Positions 49,604 through 58,807 of a DNA stretch of 64,000 nt are shown here, piece by piece. A model generated the notes under the pieces. The model made no database searches, had not been told where the DNA came from, and worked only from the letters and a program-made list of their open reading frames with translations. The DNA comes from Inhella inkyongensis (GTDB lineage Bacteria; Pseudomonadota; Gammaproteobacteria; Burkholderiales; Burkholderiaceae_C): assembly GCF_005952805.1 (NCBI RefSeq), contig NZ_CP040709.1:3286001-3350000 (forward strand). The letters are read 5' to 3'. Every line of letters starts with the position of its first letter. Position 1 is the stretch's first letter. Position numbers and translations under genes: made by a program.

Positions 49604-50734
49604 TCACTCGCTGGGGAACAGACGCAGTCCGGTCAGGCGCTGGTGTTCGCGAATGGCGAAACGGTCGGTCATCCCAGCGAGGTAATCCGCCACAGCCCGG
49701 GCGGGGTCCTCGTCGCGAGGATCGGGAACGCCCTGTTCCAGATAGATACCGAACAAATCAGCCAGCAGGCGCTGCGCAGGGGCTCGCTGAGCCTCCACTT
49801 CCGGATGGCGATAGAGCCGGGCGAACAAAAAAGACTTGAGCGCCTGCAGCGCGGCCGCAATGGGCGGGCTGTATGCCACCAATGGACCCAAGGCGCGCAC
49901 CGCTTGCACATCCAGCGGCGCATGCGCCAGCAGGTTCTGACGCGTATGGTCCACCAGATCGGTGACGCACAAACGCAGCAAGCGGCGCAGCGTGGTGTAG
50001 AGCAGCACCCGGGGGTGTAGATCCGCCCCCTCCTCGCGCCGCACCTGATCGATCAGGGGCGCGACAAAAGGTTGTTCTTCCAAGGCCGCAAAGGGCAGCA
50101 AGCCAGAACGAACCCCATCGTCCAGATCGTGGGCGCAATAGGCCAACTCGTCAGCCAAATTGCACAGCTGCGCCTCCAGCGAAGGCTGGTGACCGGAGAG
50201 GAATCGCTCGCCCACACCGCCGGGCTCCAGCGCGCACAAAGCCCGCGCATTGCGCTGACTGCAATGCTTGAGGATGCCTTCTCGCGTCTCAAAGCTCAAA
50301 TTCAAGCCTGGAAAGCCGGCGTAGCGCCGCTCCAAACGATCCACCACCCGCAGGCTCTGCAAGTTGTGCTCAAAGCCGCCATACGGCGCCATGCAGGCAT
50401 TGAGGGTGTCCTGCCCCGCATGGCCAAAAGGCGTGTGACCGAGATCATGGGCCAAGGCGATGGCCTCACTCAGGTCTTCATCAAGCCTCAAACTTCGCGC
50501 CATCGATCGCGTGAGCTGCGCCACCTCCAAAGAGTGGGTCAGCCGGGTGCGAAAAAGATCCCCCTCGTGGTTCAAGAACACCTGGGTCTTGTAGACCAGG
50601 CGCCGAAACGCCGAGCAATGCACGATGCGGTCGCGGTCGCGCTGAAAGGGTGTGCGATCGGCCGCCGCGGCCTCTGCATGACGCCGACCCAAGCTGCGCG
50701 CCGGATCGCAGGCGTAAGGAGCGAGCAAATTCAT
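49604..50734 (-). CDS. dgt: Deoxyguanosinetriphosphate triphosphohydrolase-like protein
   Basis: A 376-residue HD-domain enzyme that releases tripolyphosphate from dNTPs. The metal-binding residues are visible: His in LTHSLEVAQ, then HD in AIALAHDLGHTPFGHAGQD, and a further Asp in ELAYCAHDLDD. The length is of the short Dgt type 2 group, not the 500-residue E. coli enzyme. The ATG overlaps the aroB stop (ATGA). The aroK-aroB-dgt order is typical of betaproteobacteria. Confidence 0.95.
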   Translation of the reverse strand: MNLLAPYACDPARSLGRRHAEAAAADRTPFQRDRDRIVHCSAFRRLVYKTQVFLNHEGDLFRTRLTHSLEVAQLTRSMARSLRLDEDLSEAIALAHDLGHTPFGHAGQDTLNACMAPYGGFEHNLQSLRVVDRLERRYAGFPGLNLSFETREGILKHCSQRNARALCALEPGGVGERFLSGHQPSLEAQLCNLADELAYCAHDLDDGVRSGLLPFAALEEQPFVAPLIDQVRREEGADLHPRVLLYTTLRRLLRLCVTDLVDHTRQNLLAHAPLDVQAVRALGPLVAYSPPIAAALQALKSFLFARLYRHPEVEAQRAPAQRLLADLFGIYLEQGVPDPRDEDPARAVADYLAGMTDRFAIREHQRLTGLRLFPSE

Positions 50735-51870
50735 TCGCTGTGGGCCGCCACGCAAGCCAGCGCCATCTCATCCGGCGCAGCAACCAACTCGGCCTGACCG
50801 ATGGCGGGGATCAAGACATAGCGCACCATGCCCGACACCGACTTCTTATCGCCACGCATCAGTTGCATAAAGAGCGCGGGGTCCATGCGCGGAGCCCGGA
50901 TGGGTAGGCCCGCAACCCTCAGCAGAGCCTGCAGCCGACTCACCAGAGCGGGGTCAGTCCCCAAGTGCCGATGCGACAACTCGGCTGCCATCACCATGCC
51001 CAACGCAACGGCCTCGCCATGCAATAGACGGCCATAGCCCAGGCCGGCCTCCAGCGCATGACCAAAGGTATGGCCGAAATTCAAAATCGCCCGTACCCCG
51101 CCCTCACGCTCGTCGGCCCCCACGACAGCCGCTTTGATCTCGCAACTGCGCCGCACGGCCAGAGCCAGCGTCTCCGAGTCACGCTGACGCAGGGCCGGCA
51201 TAGCCCCCTCCAGCCAGGAAAAGAACTCGGAATCCGCGATCGGGCCGTACTTGATCACTTCGGCCAAACCAGCAGAAAACTCACGCTCCGGCAAGGTGCG
51301 CAGCAGCCCCTGGTCAGCCCAAACCGCGATCGGCTGATGAAAGCTGCCGACCAAGTTCTTCCCTTGCGGCAAGTTAATCCCCGTCTTCCCACCCACTGAG
51401 GAATCAACCTGCGCCAACAAGGTCGTCGGTATCTGAATGAATCGCAGCCCCCGCATAAAGAGAGCGGCAGCGCACCCCGCCAGATCTCCAACCACGCCGC
51501 CTCCAAAGGCCAGAACCACGGAATGGCGATCCGCGCCGGCTTCAGCCCAGAACTCCAGCAGCGATTGCAAGGATTGCCAGTTCTTGTGGGCCTCACCATC
51601 GGGGAGGACGAAGGAATCCACTGGGCGTCCGCTCAAAGCCAATTCAGCCTTGAGCGCAGCGCCATGCAAGGGCATCACGGTCTCATTACTGACCAGGAGC
51701 ACGCGCGTGCAGTCTTGGGGCAGCAAGGCACCCACCCCTGTCAACCCGCCCTTGCCAATGTGAATCGGATAGCTCCGCGCGTCCAAATCAATGGTCAGAG
51801 AACCCAAACCAGAGGCCTCGGGGTTGAAAGGAGGCAGTGCAATCCTAGCGAAGGAAGATTCCAAAGGCAT
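50731..51870 (-). CDS. aroB: 3-dehydroquinate synthase
   Basis: AroB converts DAHP to 3-dehydroquinate, the second step of the shikimate pathway, using NAD+ and a divalent metal. The 379-residue protein has the NAD-binding FGGGVVGDLAGCAAALFMRG region near residue 120, IPTTLLAQVDSSVGGKTGIN and the metal-site RAILNFGHTFGHALE. The first 20 or so residues before SLTIDLDARSYPI are not part of the conserved fold, so the start could be further in. It follows aroK by nine bases. Confidence 0.97.
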   Translation of the reverse strand: MPLESSFARIALPPFNPEASGLGSLTIDLDARSYPIHIGKGGLTGVGALLPQDCTRVLLVSNETVMPLHGAALKAELALSGRPVDSFVLPDGEAHKNWQSLQSLLEFWAEAGADRHSVVLAFGGGVVGDLAGCAAALFMRGLRFIQIPTTLLAQVDSSVGGKTGINLPQGKNLVGSFHQPIAVWADQGLLRTLPEREFSAGLAEVIKYGPIADSEFFSWLEGAMPALRQRDSETLALAVRRSCEIKAAVVGADEREGGVRAILNFGHTFGHALEAGLGYGRLLHGEAVALGMVMAAELSHRHLGTDPALVSRLQALLRVAGLPIRAPRMDPALFMQLMRGDKKSVSGMVRYVLIPAIGQAELVAAPDEMALACVAAHSE

Positions 51871-51879
51871 GCGGCCAGT

Positions 51880-52413
51880 TTATGGTCTAGGCGGCGGCAC
51901 ATGGCCGCCTAACTCCAACTGCATGCAGATCCAATGCAACAGCCCCCACACGGTCGGCCGCCCGCTCTCCACCACATAGTGAGCAGTCTGGCGATAAAGA
52001 CCGTCACGCTGGGCGTTCAAGTCACGCAATTTGCGCAGCGCATCGCCCCCTTGGAGCAAGGGCCGCTTGGAATCGTTGCGCAACCGGCGCGCCAGTTCTT
52101 CAGGCGTGGTGCGCAAATAGAACACCAAGCTTCCCTGCCGCAGCAACTCCCGGTTCTGCGCCCGCAGCACGATGCCGCCACCGGTCGCTAGCACCAGCGG
52201 GCCCGGCCGCTGAATGCAGTCCTGCAAAGCCTGAGTTTCCAATTCCCGAAACGCCGCCTCGCCCTCACGCGCAAAAAAGTCGCGGATCGGCATGCCAATC
52301 CGCGACTCGATCACCGTATCGGTGTCACAACTAGCCCAGCCATAGTGCTGGGCCAAATGCCGGGCCACGCTGGACTTGCCGGAGCCCGGCAAGCCCACCA
52401 GTGCGAACTTCAC
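51880..52413 (-). CDS. aroK: Shikimate kinase
   Basis: AroK phosphorylates shikimate at O3. The 177-residue protein has the P-loop GLPGSGKSS (7-15), shikimate-binding DTDTVIE and ATGGGIVLR, and lid RNDSKRPLLQGG. It begins 28 bases after the Ig-like lipoprotein stop. In many relatives aroK follows pilQ directly, so the lipoprotein gene appears to be inserted between the two. Confidence 0.97.
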   Translation of the reverse strand: MKFALVGLPGSGKSSVARHLAQHYGWASCDTDTVIESRIGMPIRDFFAREGEAAFRELETQALQDCIQRPGPLVLATGGGIVLRAQNRELLRQGSLVFYLRTTPEELARRLRNDSKRPLLQGGDALRKLRDLNAQRDGLYRQTAHYVVESGRPTVWGLLHWICMQLELGGHVPPPRP

Positions 52414-52440
52414 GCAATGACACCGATAGAAACGGCCGAT

Positions 52441-54843
52441 TCAGTCCTTATTGGCACATGAATTCCCGCCGAGCACTCGAATGACACCATACGGGCTATT
52501 GACAAACGCGGGGGGAGGCGTCTCCGTCTTCAATGCCGCTGGATCGAGTGGCAACCACCGTACATCGACCCCCGGTGGGCTCAAAACTCCAGCTGCTGAA
52601 ACTGTAATTCGAGCCTGAGCCCATCCCCCAAAATTCTTCGGATACTCAATTTGAACGACCGCAGTGCCATTTGCATCGGTCTTGGTGGACCCCACCATAC
52701 TGACAGAGACATCTGACTTTCTTGGGTCTAACTGGCCATTGCCATTCAGATCCTCACCGCTGTCAATGGCGCCATTCCGATTAACGTCCTCATTTTGGCA
52801 GACTGGCCAGAGGCTCGTACCACCACTGGTAGAAGTGGTCCCGTCCGAATTAACAGCGATAGGATACCATTCGCCATTACCTTTATCGAAAGCGTAGGAA
52901 CCCTTTCTGAAAGCCAACAAATCCAAGGAAGGCGTAAGCTGCACATCTGACTTGGGATTTCCGGCCGCATCCACCACCAAAAGCACAAATCGCTTTATGT
53001 AGGTCAGTTTAGACGGACCCTCAGTGATTGAATTGTCCGTACCTATCGTGATCGAAAGTGGATCATTCACAACAGTGAACGAGACAAGCGAAGAGTTGGG
53101 ACAAGTTCCTCCCGCAAAATCAACCACATCCCAACACGCCCTAATCGTTACACCATTAGTAGGACTAGCGCGGCCGCCAGGTACGTAATTGGTGATAGCC
53201 TGACCTAAGGAATCCGTATAGACAATGTTGGCGCCCGAACCAATAGTTCCACCAATGGAGTTGGGATCCCCATTCATGTCGAATCTTACTCGCACATTCT
53301 TCACAGGCGCATTGCTTGTCGGCGCCAAAAACAGCGCTCGAATCTCCGTTCGGTTGCTGGTATCTGCGCCTGTATTCACCCGGACAACATTTGGCGTCAA
53401 TGTCAACGTCGGAGGACTTGGAACCGGACTTGCACTCGGCACCGCAGTCGAAGGCGAAGGCACCACCACCTCCTGGTCAACAGTCTTTCCAGCCGCAGTC
53501 GCGGTGAACACGAGTCCCCCGGCTTGGGCTGGGGCTACGTACGTATACACGTACGCACCATTCACATCTGTAGTACCGGTCTTTTCAACCGGGCCTTGAG
53601 CCTCACTGCCAAAAGTAATACTTGGACGTACTACTATCTGCACTCCCGCCATTGCGGACTGATTCACATCAACAACGCGAAATTCCACACGATTACCGGA
53701 GCTTCCAGCCACGGGTAACGATGGCACCGCAGTACTCTGAATCGTCACGCCAGACACCAAAAAGGCGGCAGTCCGCACCAAGTTCTCGCTGCGTGCAGTT
53801 ACAGTAACAATTCGATTGCTTTTATCCGCCCCAATTTGAACTTCGGCATTCGCCTGTCCGCGAGCATTTGTCAAAGAGTTCGCGACAGCGATTGTCGCGC
53901 TGCTGTCGACCGAAAAGGTAACGGGTATTCCGGGGAAGACGTTGCGATTTGCATCAACCGCGGTAGCTACCACTTTAACAACTTCACTTCCCGCATTGCC
54001 GATATTGGTTCGATCCAATTGAAGCGACAAGTCCGCGGCCCGACTCTCAGTGGTCCGCGGATCCACAACATCAAAAGAAATAGTGCGCACCACAGTTCCG
54101 CTCGTGGCCTTCACCGAAAGAGATCGGTTGATACGACTCGAACCCAGGCGCACTGTCCCTGTGATTTTTCCTGTTGATGCATCTGTTGTGCTTCCGCCGG
54201 CGACCACAAACGCCCCACCGCTACTCACAGAGTCAATCAACTCGAAAGTTACGGGCACGCCACCCAAGGCTGTACGCTGATTGTCTAAGGCATTGACCGA
54301 GACCTCCATAACCTGACTGCCATCACTAGGCAGGCTACTGCGACTCAGGGTCATTGCCAAATCTGCAACCTTGCCGCCAGTGACACTATCAACAACATCA
54401 AAACTGATTGACTTGCTAATGGCTCCCGCGGTCACAAACACTTTAATGGTTCGATTGGTCCGATCCGAACCAATCGAAGCAATGGCCTTAATTACACCAT
54501 TGGCGTCCGTCTTTTGTGACTGGGGAGTTACAACCCCCGCTGAATCGATCGCAAAGGTCACAGGCACGTCGGCCAATGCGGCGCGATTCGCATCCAAAGC
54601 CGTGACAGCCACTTCGACCGTCTCCGATCCGAGATTGCTGACCGAGTTGCGATTAGTGACGATGCTGATATCAGAGAGTGACGCTGGAGGTTGAGCCCCA
54701 CCACCCCCATTGCCTCCGCCACCATTAATTGGAGTGCCGCCAGACCCCCCGCCGCCGCCACACGCGACGAGCAAGCTGATCAAACTCATAGCAACGTATG
54801 GCCGCAATTTTCTCAACCATATTCCGCTCAACATCTGATGCAT
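52441..54843 (-). CDS. Ig-like (Big_1/invasin-type) repeat lipoprotein with EF-hand-like segment
   Basis: An 800-residue lipoprotein with a lipobox (SLLVAC) followed by a Gly-rich linker. Three clear tandem repeats of about 105 residues each span about 55-375, each with pairs such as VAVTALDANR-ADVPVTF and a closing ISFDVVD; a fourth, more divergent repeat follows, then a Pro-rich linker and a C-terminal domain. Near residues 683-707 lies a canonical EF-hand loop (DVNRNGAIDSGE) directly followed by a second, incomplete one (DLNGNGQLDPRK). The family is typical of adhesins. The ATG follows AGGAG; a GTG overlapping the pilQ stop is an alternative. The gene is more AT-rich than aroK. Confidence 0.85.
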   Translation of the reverse strand: MHQMLSGIWLRKLRPYVAMSLISLLVACGGGGGSGGTPINGGGGNGGGGAQPPASLSDISIVTNRNSVSNLGSETVEVAVTALDANRAALADVPVTFAIDSAGVVTPQSQKTDANGVIKAIASIGSDRTNRTIKVFVTAGAISKSISFDVVDSVTGGKVADLAMTLSRSSLPSDGSQVMEVSVNALDNQRTALGGVPVTFELIDSVSSGGAFVVAGGSTTDASTGKITGTVRLGSSRINRSLSVKATSGTVVRTISFDVVDPRTTESRAADLSLQLDRTNIGNAGSEVVKVVATAVDANRNVFPGIPVTFSVDSSATIAVANSLTNARGQANAEVQIGADKSNRIVTVTARSENLVRTAAFLVSGVTIQSTAVPSLPVAGSSGNRVEFRVVDVNQSAMAGVQIVVRPSITFGSEAQGPVEKTGTTDVNGAYVYTYVAPAQAGGLVFTATAAGKTVDQEVVVPSPSTAVPSASPVPSPPTLTLTPNVVRVNTGADTSNRTEIRALFLAPTSNAPVKNVRVRFDMNGDPNSIGGTIGSGANIVYTDSLGQAITNYVPGGRASPTNGVTIRACWDVVDFAGGTCPNSSLVSFTVVNDPLSITIGTDNSITEGPSKLTYIKRFVLLVVDAAGNPKSDVQLTPSLDLLAFRKGSYAFDKGNGEWYPIAVNSDGTTSTSGGTSLWPVCQNEDVNRNGAIDSGEDLNGNGQLDPRKSDVSVSMVGSTKTDANGTAVVQIEYPKNFGGWAQARITVSAAGVLSPPGVDVRWLPLDPAALKTETPPPAFVNSPYGVIRVLGGNSCANKD

Positions 54844-54869
54844 TCCGCTCTCCTGTACCGTACTGCGAC

Positions 54870-56999
54870 TCACCGCACGCCCACCCTGTCGCTAACCACT
54901 TTAGGCGTCAAGAAAATTAACAGCTCCGTCTTGTTCGCGATTCGCGATTTATTGCGGAACAGAACACCCGCAAACGGTATATCCCCCAAGACCGGCACCT
55001 TATTAATCGTATCCACCTCTTCCAGAGTAAAGATCCCACCAATAACAACGGTACCGCCGTTTTCGACCAGCACCTGGGTCTTCACATGCTTGTTATTGAT
55101 AGCAAAGCCAGCAGGAGTTAGCACACCGCGACTATCCTTATTTACATCCACATCCAAAATGACATTTCCCTCTGGCGTGATCTGCGGAGTGACCTCCAGC
55201 TTTAGAACCGCCTTCTTGAAACTGACGGAAGTAGCCCCACTAGACGTCGCCTGCTGGTAAGGAATCTCTTCACCCTGCTCTATGAGGGCTTTAACCTGAT
55301 CAGCGGTAATAACTCGCGGACTCGAAACAATCTTCCCCTTGCCGTCAGCCTCCAAGGCCGACAATTCCAAATTAAGAAAACGATTCGCCGTTGCGCTAAA
55401 CAATGTCGCAGCGATGTTTGCAGGCGAAACACCATTGAATCCAGCTGCAGGCAAATTCAGGAATTGGGTTTGATTGAAAGTTGGTCGGGAGGTAATCTGA
55501 CCCGTCTGATAACCAGATGTATCATAGTTACCACCAAAACTCAGATAGTTGTTATTGCTTACGCTATAACCGGGAATGCCACCGGCTGTACCACGCAAGT
55601 CAGCCCCGCCTAGCTTTATACCTAGCGAACGTCCAAATTTATCATCGGCTTCGACAATGCGTGCCTCAATTAGCACTTGGCGCACAGGAACGTCGATTCG
55701 CTGAATGAGCGCCTGGACTTCCTCCAGTTTGGCAGGGATGTCCGTGATGAAAAGCTGATTGGTGCGCGACTCAAAAATGACGCTGCCGCGGGGCGAAAGG
55801 ATTCGCGCGGCCTTGTCGCCCCCCACGGTATTGGCCCCCGTCAATCCTTTGGCGACCTCTTCGGATTTCGTGTAATTCAGCTGGAAAGCTTGTGTCCGGG
55901 TCGGTTCCAACTGGGCCACGGCCGCCTTAGCCTCTAGATCCAACTTTTCCTTGGCAGCCAGTTCATCTTTAGGCGCAATCCACAGCACGTTACCGCTCTT
56001 GCGTACGCCGAGACCCTTCGCCTGCAAGATGATGTCCAAGGCCTGATCCCAGGGGACATCCTTCAGGCGTAGCGTGATCGAGCCTGTAACGGTATCACTG
56101 GTGACCACATTAAACTGAGTAAAGTCAGCAATCACTTGCAACAAAGCACGCACTTCAATGCTTTGGAAGTTGAACGACACTTTTTCGCCAGCAAAACCGG
56201 GACCCTGCGTCAGTTTATTGGGATCAGCGCGCAAAGGGCGCACTTCCAGCACAAACTGATTGTCGCTTTGGTACGCAGAATGCTCCCAATCACCCTTGGG
56301 ATCGACCACCAAACGAACTTTGTCGCCAATTTGGGAGGCGGTAATCGCCTGCACCGGGGTACCAAAATCGGTCACATCCAAACGCTTGCGCAATGCAACG
56401 GGCAAACTGGACTTCAAGAACTCAACGACTAAATACTGCCCCTGCTGCTGAATATCCACCCCAACCTGATTATTGGCCAGCCCCACCACCACACGGCCAC
56501 TGCCATTGGCACCGCGTCGGAAGTCCAGTTCATTCAGCGGTAGTGGTTGATTGTTCTGACTGGGCGCAAAGTGCTCTGGAGCAGTCTGTGCCACGCTGAC
56601 ACTGGGCTCAAGAACCAAGAGCAAAGCGTTACCCTGAATCTCAGCGCGATAGTTAGAGGCCTGCCGCAGATTCACGACCAAGCGGGTCCGCTCACCGGAC
56701 GTCGCAATCGCGGCCGAACGTACATTTCCTTGGTTGATGTCGATGCTGTTACGCCCAAGGCCGTTACCGACACCAGGCAGATCGATGGCGATACGCGCCG
56801 GAGCCTGAATGGTGAAGCCGCGCGGCAACTCGGTGAGGGCCTGCTCCAATTCCACTCGAAGCACCTCTACGCCGGCCTGTTGACTCGCTTGGATTGAGCG
56901 AATGGCGTTTTGAGCCCAGGCCATCCCAGGCAGGCTCAAAGCCAGAGCCAACAGGGCATTTGCACATCGCTTCACAGTCTTCTCCTGCTTGAATTTCAT
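54870..56999 (-). CDS. pilQ: Type IV pilus secretin PilQ
   Basis: PilQ forms the outer-membrane pore for the pilus. The 709-residue protein has a signal peptide (ending GMAWAQ), two N-terminal AMIN domains, an STN/N0 domain (FNFQSIEVRALLQVIADFTQFNVV), an N1 domain and the C-terminal secretin fold with VPVRQVLIEARIVEA and VPVLGDIPFAGVLFRN. The ATG overlaps the pilP stop (ATGA); an upstream in-frame start would add residues unlike a signal peptide. It is the last of the pilMNOPQ set. Confidence 0.96.
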   Translation of the reverse strand: MKFKQEKTVKRCANALLALALSLPGMAWAQNAIRSIQASQQAGVEVLRVELEQALTELPRGFTIQAPARIAIDLPGVGNGLGRNSIDINQGNVRSAAIATSGERTRLVVNLRQASNYRAEIQGNALLLVLEPSVSVAQTAPEHFAPSQNNQPLPLNELDFRRGANGSGRVVVGLANNQVGVDIQQQGQYLVVEFLKSSLPVALRKRLDVTDFGTPVQAITASQIGDKVRLVVDPKGDWEHSAYQSDNQFVLEVRPLRADPNKLTQGPGFAGEKVSFNFQSIEVRALLQVIADFTQFNVVTSDTVTGSITLRLKDVPWDQALDIILQAKGLGVRKSGNVLWIAPKDELAAKEKLDLEAKAAVAQLEPTRTQAFQLNYTKSEEVAKGLTGANTVGGDKAARILSPRGSVIFESRTNQLFITDIPAKLEEVQALIQRIDVPVRQVLIEARIVEADDKFGRSLGIKLGGADLRGTAGGIPGYSVSNNNYLSFGGNYDTSGYQTGQITSRPTFNQTQFLNLPAAGFNGVSPANIAATLFSATANRFLNLELSALEADGKGKIVSSPRVITADQVKALIEQGEEIPYQQATSSGATSVSFKKAVLKLEVTPQITPEGNVILDVDVNKDSRGVLTPAGFAINNKHVKTQVLVENGGTVVIGGIFTLEEVDTINKVPVLGDIPFAGVLFRNKSRIANKTELLIFLTPKVVSDRVGVR

Positions 57000-57523
57000 C
57001 GCGCCGCCTCCTGCAGTGACAGATTCGTCACGCGCTCTACCCACTCACCTGAGGCGTCCTGAACAATCTCCCGAAGGGCCACTTCGGCCTCCTCGATCTT
57101 GAGAATGCGGCCAAAGTTCTGGCCGATGTAGTCGCCAACCTTTACGTAATACAGCAGGTTATCCACTTTCAAAATGGCATGGCGCCGACCTGCCTTGGCC
57201 ATGCTGCCCACCATCTGCATGCTGTCCAAAGGAAATGCTTCCAACGGCTCGCGACGCCGGTTCATTTCAGCAGCAAGCACAGAATTGGGCTGGACAGCCT
57301 CCTGACGCACAGCAACCGTGAGTTTTTGGGTGCTGAAGGGGTCTACCCCATCCTGGGCCTCGTAGGCATCGGGTTGGAACTTCTTTGGCGGGACCAGCGG
57401 TGTGACATTGGGCTTGGCAATGCGCCGCTCGTTCTCGACCCACTGGTGCAGCTCATCCAAATTGGCTGAACAACCCGCAAAAAAGGCCACTGCCGCAATG
57501 GCTGGCAAGCACTTGCGCATCAT
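56996..57523 (-). CDS. pilP: Type IV pilus inner-membrane lipoprotein PilP
   Basis: PilP links the PilNO complex to PilQ. The 175-residue protein has a lipobox (FFAGC, Cys18), a proline-rich linker, and a C-terminal HR-like domain (PLDSMQMVGSM, YVKVGDYIGQNFGRI). The start is the first of two consecutive ATG codons and overlaps the pilO stop (ATGA). Confidence 0.95.
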   Translation of the reverse strand: MMRKCLPAIAAVAFFAGCSANLDELHQWVENERRIAKPNVTPLVPPKKFQPDAYEAQDGVDPFSTQKLTVAVRQEAVQPNSVLAAEMNRRREPLEAFPLDSMQMVGSMAKAGRRHAILKVDNLLYYVKVGDYIGQNFGRILKIEEAEVALREIVQDASGEWVERVTNLSLQEAAR

Positions 57524-58200
57524 TTCTTGGCTCCCGGCTTGGCCTTTTGCTGCGCAGCCACTTCGCTAGGGTCCAAATAGCGATAGGTGCGCGCGGTCGC
57601 TTCCAGTGCCAGTTGACCTTGAGCGTCGGGCTTGGCACCACCTGAGCCAACCACCTGCAGATTGTGCAAAGTCACAATTCTCGAAAGATTGGAAATATCA
57701 GCCGCAAAGGCGCCAAAGTCGTGGTACCTGCCGGTCACGCGGACTGCGATAGGCTTTTCGGCGTAGTAATCTTTGACTAATTCACCGCCTGGGCGGAAAA
57801 GTTCAAATTGCAACCCCCGACCAATACCTGCCTGGTTGATATCGGACAGCAGCGCATCCATTTCAGCCTGCCCCGGCAATTGCTTCTCCAATTGCGTCAC
57901 ATATTCTTCAACCTGACTCTTTTGCTTGCGCAATTCAGGCAAGTTCACTGCCTGGCCGAGCTTCTTCTTGAAGTCTTCCTGCAACACCGGCTCGCGCGCA
58001 ACCTCCCCCTCAAGTCGGGTCTGCTCATCAGCCAGGAGAAAGACATAACCCAGCCCCGCAGCGAGCAGAACCACAAATGTGAAGGCCGCGAGCTTGGGCA
58101 GCAGCGGCCACTGACCCGGCTCATTGGGATTGAGCCCCTTGAATTGCTCGGCAGCCTCACGGCCCCAAGCATTCAGATCAAAGCGTGTGTTCTCAGCCAT
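57520..58200 (-). CDS. pilO: Type IV pilus alignment protein PilO
   Basis: A 226-residue bitopic protein: cytosolic N-terminus, one membrane helix (about 36-56), a coiled-coil segment (about 60-110) and a ferredoxin-like periplasmic domain (YYAEKPIAVRVTGRYHDFGAFAADIS). It pairs with PilN. The tail is rich in Lys, Ala and Gln. It begins seven bases after the pilN stop. Confidence 0.95.
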   Translation of the reverse strand: MAENTRFDLNAWGREAAEQFKGLNPNEPGQWPLLPKLAAFTFVVLLAAGLGYVFLLADEQTRLEGEVAREPVLQEDFKKKLGQAVNLPELRKQKSQVEEYVTQLEKQLPGQAEMDALLSDINQAGIGRGLQFELFRPGGELVKDYYAEKPIAVRVTGRYHDFGAFAADISNLSRIVTLHNLQVVGSGGAKPDAQGQLALEATARTYRYLDPSEVAAQQKAKPGAKK

Positions 58201-58207
58201 ATCTGCC

Positions 58208-58807
58208 TTAACTTCTCGGCGCCTGAGCGTTGGCTTCCGGCTCTGTGCTCAGCCCCTTGAGGGTGAGCTTCAGGGTGAAGTCAAAAAGACGCTTTGCGTC
58301 ACGCGAATTGGTCGTGACACTCGCCAACTTGATTTCAGTGAGTTCCGGACGCTCCAGCCACTGGGCATCGCGGGACGCATTCCGCAGGAACTCAGAGACG
58401 CGCTCTTGAGTCTGAGCCAATCCCGTCAGGGTCACCGAACGCTCCGCCTGCTTCACACTCGTGAAGTAGACCCCTTCGGGCGCCAGAGTCGCCAGCTCGT
58501 TGAGCAGGTGCACCGGCATATTCCGCTCGGCCTGCAGGGCTTCCACCGCCTTTTGGCGCCGTGTCAGGGCATCGATTTCATCGCGCAGGCTGGCGATGTC
58601 CTTGATCTGAGCCTCAAGCTGGGAAATCTGGCTTTGCAGGAATTGATTACGGCTTTGCTGGTTTTCGATAAGTTGCTGGAAAAACAGCCAGCCCAGACCC
58701 ACGATCAGCGCGCCAACCATGAAAGAAAGACCCAAGCCCGCAAAGAACTGCTGCTTGCGGCGCTTTCGGCGCTCCTCGCGGTAAGGCAGTAGGTTGATGA
58801 GAATCAT
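58208..58807 (-). CDS. pilN: Type IV pilus alignment protein PilN
   Basis: A 199-residue bitopic protein. The N-terminus MILINLLPYREERRK is the conserved segment that docks onto PilM; a membrane helix (about 25-45), a coiled coil (about 48-80) and a periplasmic domain follow. The start overlaps the pilM stop (ATGA). Confidence 0.96.
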   Translation of the reverse strand: MILINLLPYREERRKRRKQQFFAGLGLSFMVGALIVGLGWLFFQQLIENQQSRNQFLQSQISQLEAQIKDIASLRDEIDALTRRQKAVEALQAERNMPVHLLNELATLAPEGVYFTSVKQAERSVTLTGLAQTQERVSEFLRNASRDAQWLERPELTEIKLASVTTNSRDAKRLFDFTLKLTLKGLSTEPEANAQAPRS

